A DNA stretch of 64,000 bases, from NCBI RefSeq assembly GCF_001375595.1, contig NZ_CVJQ01000001.1, positions 1,612,001 to 1,676,000 of the forward strand, written 5' to 3'. Source of the stretch: Phenylobacterium immobile (ATCC 35973). GTDB taxonomy: Bacteria; Pseudomonadota; Alphaproteobacteria; Caulobacterales; Caulobacteraceae. Positions 59,527-64,000 of the stretch are shown here, one piece after another; position 1 is the stretch's first letter; the number at the start of each line of letters is the position of its first letter. The position numbers and the translations under genes are program-made. The notes beneath the pieces are model-generated. The model had not been told where the DNA came from. It did not search any database and saw only the letters and a program-made list of their open reading frames with translations.

Positions 59527-60815
59527 GCGATTTGAAGACCTGGCGCCTCGGCGTCGCCGGCCTCGGCACGGTCGGCGGCGGTCTCCTCAGCTTCCTGGCG
59601 GAACGGCCCGGTTTCGCGCCGGCCGGCGGCCGCGCGGTCGTCACGGGCGTCTCGGCGCGCTCGCGCTCGCGCTCGCGCCCAGTTGATATTTCCCAAATGG
59701 CCTGGTTCGACGACCCGGTGGCGCTGGCGACCTCACCGGAGACGGACATCTTCGTTGAACTGGTCGGCGGCTCTGACGGCCCGGCCAAGGCGGCGGTCGA
59801 GGCGGCGCTGAAGGCTGGCAAGCCGGTCGTGACCGCCAACAAGGCGCTGATCGCCGAGCACGGCGCGGAGCTGGCGGCGCTCGCCGAGGCCAACAACGTT
59901 CCGCTTCTGTTTGAGGCTGCCGTCATGGGCGGCGTGCCGGCCGTAAAGGTCATGCGCGAGGCCCTGGTCGGTGACGATGTCCGCTCGGTCGCCGGGATCC
60001 TCAACGGCACTTGCAACTACATCCTCACCGAGATGGAGACGGGCGGCCGCGCCTTCGCCGACGTCCTCGCCGAGGCCCAGCGCCTGGGTTATGCCGAAGC
60101 CGATCCAACGATGGACGTCGGCGGTTTCGACGCCGCCCACAAGATCACCATCCTGGCGGCGCTCGCCTTTGGCTGTGCGCCGACCTACGCCGCCGCCGAA
60201 ATCGAGGGGATCGAGCAGGTCGAACTCCTCGACATCAGTCTGGCTCGCGACCTGGGCTATCGTGTGAAGCTGATCGCCTCGGCCGATCGATCGGAGGACG
60301 GCGTGCTGGTCCGGGTGCATCCTTCGCTGGTCGCCGCGGGCCACCCGCTGGCCCAGGCTGGCGGCGCCCTGAATGCGCTCTTCATCGAAGGCCAGCGGAT
60401 CGGTCGCATCTTTGTTCAGGGTCCTGGCGCCGGCGCGGGGCCGACGGCTGCGGCCGTGGCCGCCGACATCGCGGATGTCATGACGGCTGCGGTGCGGCCG
60501 GTGTTCCAGAAGCCAGCCGGCGAGCTGGCCCCCTTCACGCCGGTGGATCCTGCCCGAAGCATGGGCCGAGCCTATCTGAGGTTCCTGGTCAAGGACGAGC
60601 CAGGCGTGATCGCAGTGATCTCCGAAACCCTGGCCGAGGCCGGTGTCTCCATCGAAAGCTTCCTGCAGAAGCCTGTCGAGAACGCCGCAGGCGTGCCCAT
60701 CGTGCTGACCACCCATGCCGTGGCGGAGTCGGTGTTGAAGGCGGCGATCGAGCGGATTTCCGAGCTGCCCGTCGTGGTCGAACCACCCAGACTGCTGCGA
60801 ATCGCTAGAATCTAG
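59523..60815 (+). CDS. hom: Homoserine dehydrogenase
   Basis: A 430-residue enzyme of threonine/methionine synthesis. The Rossmann motif is VAGLGTVGGG, catalysis-linked segments are GILNGTCNYIL and EADPTMDVGGFDAAHK, and a C-terminal ACT domain (about 350-425, DEPGVIAVISETLAEAGVSI) should give feedback control. A short Ser-Arg repeat near residue 46 comes from a GCTCGC tandem repeat. Coupled to the aminotransferase. Confidence 0.96.
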   Translation: MSDLKTWRLGVAGLGTVGGGLLSFLAERPGFAPAGGRAVVTGVSARSRSRSRPVDISQMAWFDDPVALATSPETDIFVELVGGSDGPAKAAVEAALKAGKPVVTANKALIAEHGAELAALAEANNVPLLFEAAVMGGVPAVKVMREALVGDDVRSVAGILNGTCNYILTEMETGGRAFADVLAEAQRLGYAEADPTMDVGGFDAAHKITILAALAFGCAPTYAAAEIEGIEQVELLDISLARDLGYRVKLIASADRSEDGVLVRVHPSLVAAGHPLAQAGGALNALFIEGQRIGRIFVQGPGAGAGPTAAAVAADIADVMTAAVRPVFQKPAGELAPFTPVDPARSMGRAYLRFLVKDEPGVIAVISETLAEAGVSIESFLQKPVENAAGVPIVLTTHAVAESVLKAAIERISELPVVVEPPRLLRIARI

Positions 60816-60829
60816 AAAAGCCCAAAAGA

Positions 60830-60848
60830 GCGACGGTCGCACCGTCGC
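60830..60848. promoter_or_regulatory. Perfect inverted repeat between hom and glpX
   Basis: GCGACGGT-CGC-ACCGTCGC has 8-bp arms and lies 16 bp before the glpX start codon. It has no T-run. It could be an operator or an mRNA hairpin limiting glpX translation. Confidence 0.45.
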
Positions 60849-60864
60849 CGGTAAGGCGAGTGAA

Positions 60865-61821
60865 ATGACCGACAAGATTCTCGACCGTAATCTTGTGCTG
60901 GATGCGGTGCGTGTGACCGAGGCCGCCGCCATTGCCGCTTGGCGGCAGATGGGCCGCGGCGACGAGATCGCCGCCGACCAGGCCGCGGTCGAAGCCATGC
61001 GGATCGCCCTGAACGAACTGGCCATTGATGGCGAAATCGTCATTGGCGAAGGCGAAAGGGACGAGGCGCCGCTGCTCTACGTCGGCGAGAAGGTCGGAGC
61101 GGGCGGCCGCGCCCGGCGCATCGACATCGCTCTGGATCCACTGGAAGGCGTGACCCTCACCGCAAAGGCGATGCCCAACGCCCTCACGGTCATGGCTTGG
61201 GCGCCCAGGGGCACGCTCATGAAGGCGGCAGCCGGCTACATGGACAAGATCGCCTGCGGTCCCGGTTACCCTCCCGGCATGATCGACCTTGCCAAAACGC
61301 CCGCGCAGAACGTTGTCGCCCTCGCGGCCGCCAAGGGCGTCCCTGCCGATCAGGTGACGGTCTGTGTCCTCGACCGGCCCAGGCACGCGGACATCATCGC
61401 CTCCGTCCGTGAAGCCGGCGCGCGTGTGCGCCTGATCGCCGACGGCGATATCGCCGGCGTCATCGCCACCTCCGACCCGAGCACAGGCATCGATCTCTAT
61501 ATCGGCCAGGGCGGCGCGCCGGAGGGCGTGCTGGCCTGCGCGGCGCTGAAGTGCGTCGGCGGCCAGTTTCAAGGGCGTCTCGCGTTCCGCAACGCCGACG
61601 ATCGCGCGCGCGCCAAGCGTCTCGGTCTTGGCGATCCAGACCGGATTTATGACCTCCACGAGATGGTGAAATCGGACGCCATCTTCGCCGCCACCGGCGT
61701 CACCGATGGCGAGCTTCTGGACGGCGTACAGGTGCGAGGCGGCGTCATGCATGTCCATTCCATCGTCATGAATTCGGCCACGCAGACAGTCCGCGAAGTC
61801 CGAATGAAGAAGCCTCTCTGA
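60865..61821 (+). CDS. glpX: Class II fructose-1,6-bisphosphatase
   Basis: A 318-residue GlpX-type phosphatase of gluconeogenesis. Metal and substrate segments: DGEIVIGEGERDEAPLLYVG, IALDPLEGV and TGIDLYIGQGGAPEGVLA. ATG 60865 lies 49 bp after hom. recJ starts 4 bp after its stop. Confidence 0.95.
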   Translation: MTDKILDRNLVLDAVRVTEAAAIAAWRQMGRGDEIAADQAAVEAMRIALNELAIDGEIVIGEGERDEAPLLYVGEKVGAGGRARRIDIALDPLEGVTLTAKAMPNALTVMAWAPRGTLMKAAAGYMDKIACGPGYPPGMIDLAKTPAQNVVALAAAKGVPADQVTVCVLDRPRHADIIASVREAGARVRLIADGDIAGVIATSDPSTGIDLYIGQGGAPEGVLACAALKCVGGQFQGRLAFRNADDRARAKRLGLGDPDRIYDLHEMVKSDAIFAATGVTDGELLDGVQVRGGVMHVHSIVMNSATQTVREVRMKKPL

Positions 61822-61825
61822 CGCC

Positions 61826-63649
61826 ATGGACGACACCGCGCACGCCCAGGTTGGGAAAGGGGACGCATTCCTCGACGTGACGCGGTCGCTGAGCGGCCGA
61901 ACCTGGCGTCTGCGAAGCGCAGACGCGGCCCTGACCCGACGTCATCAGCTGGCGCTGGGCCTGCCGGAGCCCTTGGCGCGCGCCCTGGCCGCTCGCGGCG
62001 TCGCCGACGGGGAGGGCGAGATCTTCCTTGCGCCCACTCTCAAGGCGCAGTTTCCCGACCCTTCAAGCTTCGCCGACATGGACCTGGCCGCCGCAACCCT
62101 GATCGATGCGCTACAGGATGGTCGGTCGATGACGGTGTTCGCCGACTACGACGTCGACGGCGCGGCCTCGGCCGCTCAGTTGGTCCGCTGGTTTCGCGCC
62201 ATGGGCGTGGAACTCCCGATCTACGTGCCGGATCGGATCCTCGAGGGCTATGGTCCTTCGCCTGCCGCGTTCAGGCGGCTAAAGGCCGATGGCGTCGACC
62301 TGGTGATCACTGTCGACTGTGGCGCCGCCGCCCACGACGCCCTGGCTTGCGCCGCTGAGATCGGCCTCTCTGTCGTCGTCATCGACCACCATCTGATGCG
62401 CGAAGGCGCCGCGCCTGCCGTCGCCGCCCTGGTGAACCCCAATCGGCCGGACTGCCGCTCGGGGCAGGGGCATCTGGCGGCTGCCGGGGTCACCTTTGTC
62501 CTCCTGGCGGCGCTCAACCGCGAGGCGCGCAGGCGCGGCCTGTTCGCCGAGCGTGAGGAACCGCGCCTCACGCAATGGCTCGATCTGGCCGCGATGGGCG
62601 CCATCTGCGACGTCACCCGTCTGACCGGATTCAACCGCGCGCTGACCGCCCAGGGCCTGAGGGTCATGTCGGCCTGGCGCAATCCAGGGCTCAAGGCGTT
62701 GCTGGCGACAGCCCAGGCCGAGGAGGATGTCGCCAGCACGTTTCATGCGGGCTTCATTCTGGGGCCGCGGATCAACGCCGGTGGCCGCATCGGGCGCGCC
62801 GACCTGGGTGCGCGGCTTTTGTCCACCGACGATCCTGCGGAGGCCGCTGAGCTAGCCGCAGAGCTCGACGCGCTGAATGTCGAGCGCAAGACCATCGAGC
62901 AAGGGATCATCGAGGACGCCATCCGCCGGGTTGAGCAGGAGACGAACCTCGCTGAGGCTCCGATGATCCTGATAGCCGGCGACGACTGGGCTCCGGGTGT
63001 GATCGGCATCGTCGCTGGCCGCTTGCGCGAGCGCTATCGTAAGCCCGTGGTGGTCGTGGCCATAGACCGCGCCGCTGACGTTGGGCGTGGCTCGGGCCGG
63101 TCTCAGCCCGGGATGAACCTGGGGCGGGCTGTGCAGGCGGCGTACGACGCGGGTCTCCTGTTGGCCGGCGGCGGGCACGCCATGGCGGCGGGGCTAACTG
63201 TGCGTCCTGCGGACCTGCCGGAGTTGCGCGCCTTCCTCTGCGCCCAGCTGGCGGGCGAAGCGATCGAAGCCGAAGGCCTGGATGGCTTGGAGATCGACGC
63301 CGCCCTGACGGCGCAGGCCTGTGACCGCCCCCTGTTCGACGCCTTCCAGGCGCTGGCGCCTTTCGGCCCCGGTAATCCTGAGCCAACATTTGTCGCGACC
63401 GATGTGCGGATCGAGCGGGCGATGACAATGCGCGGCGGTCACGTCCGTTGCACCCTGACTGACGCCTACGGCGGCCGCCTGAAGGCCGTCGCCTGGCGCT
63501 GCGAGGACTCGGAAGTCGGTCGACGACTGATGGCCGAGGGCGGACTGGTTCACGTCGCAGGCCGTCTGCGCGCCGACGACTGGCAGGGCCGCGCCGGCGT
63601 GCAGTTCGAGATCGACGACATAGCCGATCCACGGCGCGTCACGGCTTGA
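61826..63649 (+). CDS. recJ: Single-stranded-DNA exonuclease RecJ
   Basis: A 607-residue 5'-3' exonuclease of recombination and repair. DHH-family motifs: FADYDVDGAASAAQ, TVDCGAAAHD, VVIDHHLM and the DHHA1 segment GGGHAMAAGLTV, followed by an OB-fold C-terminus. ATG 61826 is adjacent to glpX, so it may be co-transcribed. Confidence 0.95.
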   Translation: MDDTAHAQVGKGDAFLDVTRSLSGRTWRLRSADAALTRRHQLALGLPEPLARALAARGVADGEGEIFLAPTLKAQFPDPSSFADMDLAAATLIDALQDGRSMTVFADYDVDGAASAAQLVRWFRAMGVELPIYVPDRILEGYGPSPAAFRRLKADGVDLVITVDCGAAAHDALACAAEIGLSVVVIDHHLMREGAAPAVAALVNPNRPDCRSGQGHLAAAGVTFVLLAALNREARRRGLFAEREEPRLTQWLDLAAMGAICDVTRLTGFNRALTAQGLRVMSAWRNPGLKALLATAQAEEDVASTFHAGFILGPRINAGGRIGRADLGARLLSTDDPAEAAELAAELDALNVERKTIEQGIIEDAIRRVEQETNLAEAPMILIAGDDWAPGVIGIVAGRLRERYRKPVVVVAIDRAADVGRGSGRSQPGMNLGRAVQAAYDAGLLLAGGGHAMAAGLTVRPADLPELRAFLCAQLAGEAIEAEGLDGLEIDAALTAQACDRPLFDAFQALAPFGPGNPEPTFVATDVRIERAMTMRGGHVRCTLTDAYGGRLKAVAWRCEDSEVGRRLMAEGGLVHVAGRLRADDWQGRAGVQFEIDDIADPRRVTA

Positions 63650-63729
63650 ACGGCTTGCGGGAAATAAGCTGGGTACGCGCCCTTGCACCGCTTCGGGAAG
63701 CCGAATATAGAACCGCCCTCGCGCACGCG

Positions 63730-63803
63730 GTCCCTTCGTCTATCGGTTAGGACGCCAGGTTTTCAACCTGGAGAGAGGGGTTCGACTCCCCTAGGGACTG
63801 CCA
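63730..63803 (+). tRNA. tRNA-Glu (anticodon UUC)
   Basis: A complete cloverleaf: acceptor GTCCCTT with AGGGAC, anticodon stem CCAGG/CCTGG around TTTTCAA (UUC), T arm GGGGTTCGACTCCCC, and encoded CCA. An integrase gene follows at once, so its 3' end probably doubles as an attachment site. Confidence 0.95.
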
Positions 63804-63851
63804 CGCGACTTCCCTGACATTTGAAACTATTCAGCTTTTCCGGCCGATTGT

Positions 63852-64000
63852 CTAACCGGTCTGGGCAGGGTTAGACACGTCCGTTCCCGCTTCGCTCTCA
63901 GCGACCATTTTCATCGCCTCTTTCGCGAGTCGACGCTGGTCCGCAGACGCCGTGTAGAGCGTGACTTCCGACAGGTTCTTGTGACCGGTGACGGCCATGA
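63852..64000 (-). CDS. int: Tyrosine recombinase C-terminus (second element, partial)
   Basis: The minus strand encodes the last 49 residues of an integrase: AVTGHKNLSEVTLYTASADQ followed by RRLAKEAMKMVAE and stop at 63852. GH-x-NLSEV and LYTxxADQxRLA are the standard end of tyrosine integrases, including the nucleophile Tyr. The gene continues beyond the window. It faces tRNA-Glu 48 bp away, which marks the start of another integrated element. It differs from the integrase at 15422-16720. Confidence 0.88.
   Translation of the reverse strand, partial: MAVTGHKNLSEVTLYTASADQRRLAKEAMKMVAESEAGTDVSNPAQTG

Overview
The window is high-GC alphaproteobacterial DNA. Gene content and order best fit Caulobacterales (a Caulobacter or Phenylobacterium relative). 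The main clues are an HdaA-type DnaA inactivator beside ppk/ppx, a MucR/Ros regulator, class I PHA synthase and PHA depolymerase genes, the plsX-fabH-ihfA-merR block, rplM-rpsI-argC, and frequent GTG/TTG or overlapping starts. Genus assignment is inference.

Region 1 (1 to about 16904) is an integrated mobile element whose left end lies outside the window. It carries a mobile mystery protein pair (mmpA plus a frameshifted Fic gene mmpB), four palindromic 16-bp motifs spaced exactly 33 bp apart over the mmpA promoter, a DUF6118 gene, a Ti-type TraA relaxase-helicase, an IncQ/Ti-like oriT, a small TraD-like protein and a TraG/VirD4 coupling protein. No mating-pore genes are visible, so it is either a mobilizable element or an ICE whose type IV secretion genes lie further left. 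Downstream is a tightly overlapping defence operon: phd-like antitoxin, hsdR, hsdS, a PrrC-like anticodon nuclease, hsdM. Then come an intact tRNA-Leu(UAG), a tyrosine integrase, and the 3' fragment of a different tRNA-Leu(UAG), which marks the right attachment site just upstream of tig.

Region 2 (about 16905 to 63803) is core chromosome. It holds tig; purM; rnd; the hdaA-ppk-ppx run; bpt; two genes resembling valine-catabolic enzymes; hemB and hemA; phaZ; mucR; glyA-nrdR-ribD(reductase only)-ribE-ribH-nusB-thiL; a tandem retropepsin; hppA; an old yellow enzyme; bamE; a cytochrome bc1 chaperone; yceD (interrupted by an in-frame stop)-plsX-fabH-ihfA-merR; tRNA-Pro; ctaA; rplM-rpsI-argC; an AAA ATPase; msrB; phaC; an aminotransferase-hom-glpX-recJ series; and tRNA-Glu.

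Region 3 (from about 63804) opens a second integrated element: the C-terminus of another tyrosine integrase points at the 3' end of tRNA-Glu. The core segment is therefore bracketed by two independent tRNA-targeted insertions.

The candidate system of greatest interest is the left element. It combines an oriT of the broad-host-range type, a restriction/anticodon-nuclease operon headed by an orphan Phd protein, a spare tRNA-Leu of the same isoacceptor that the insertion broke, and a phased operator array controlling an HTH/Fic pair.
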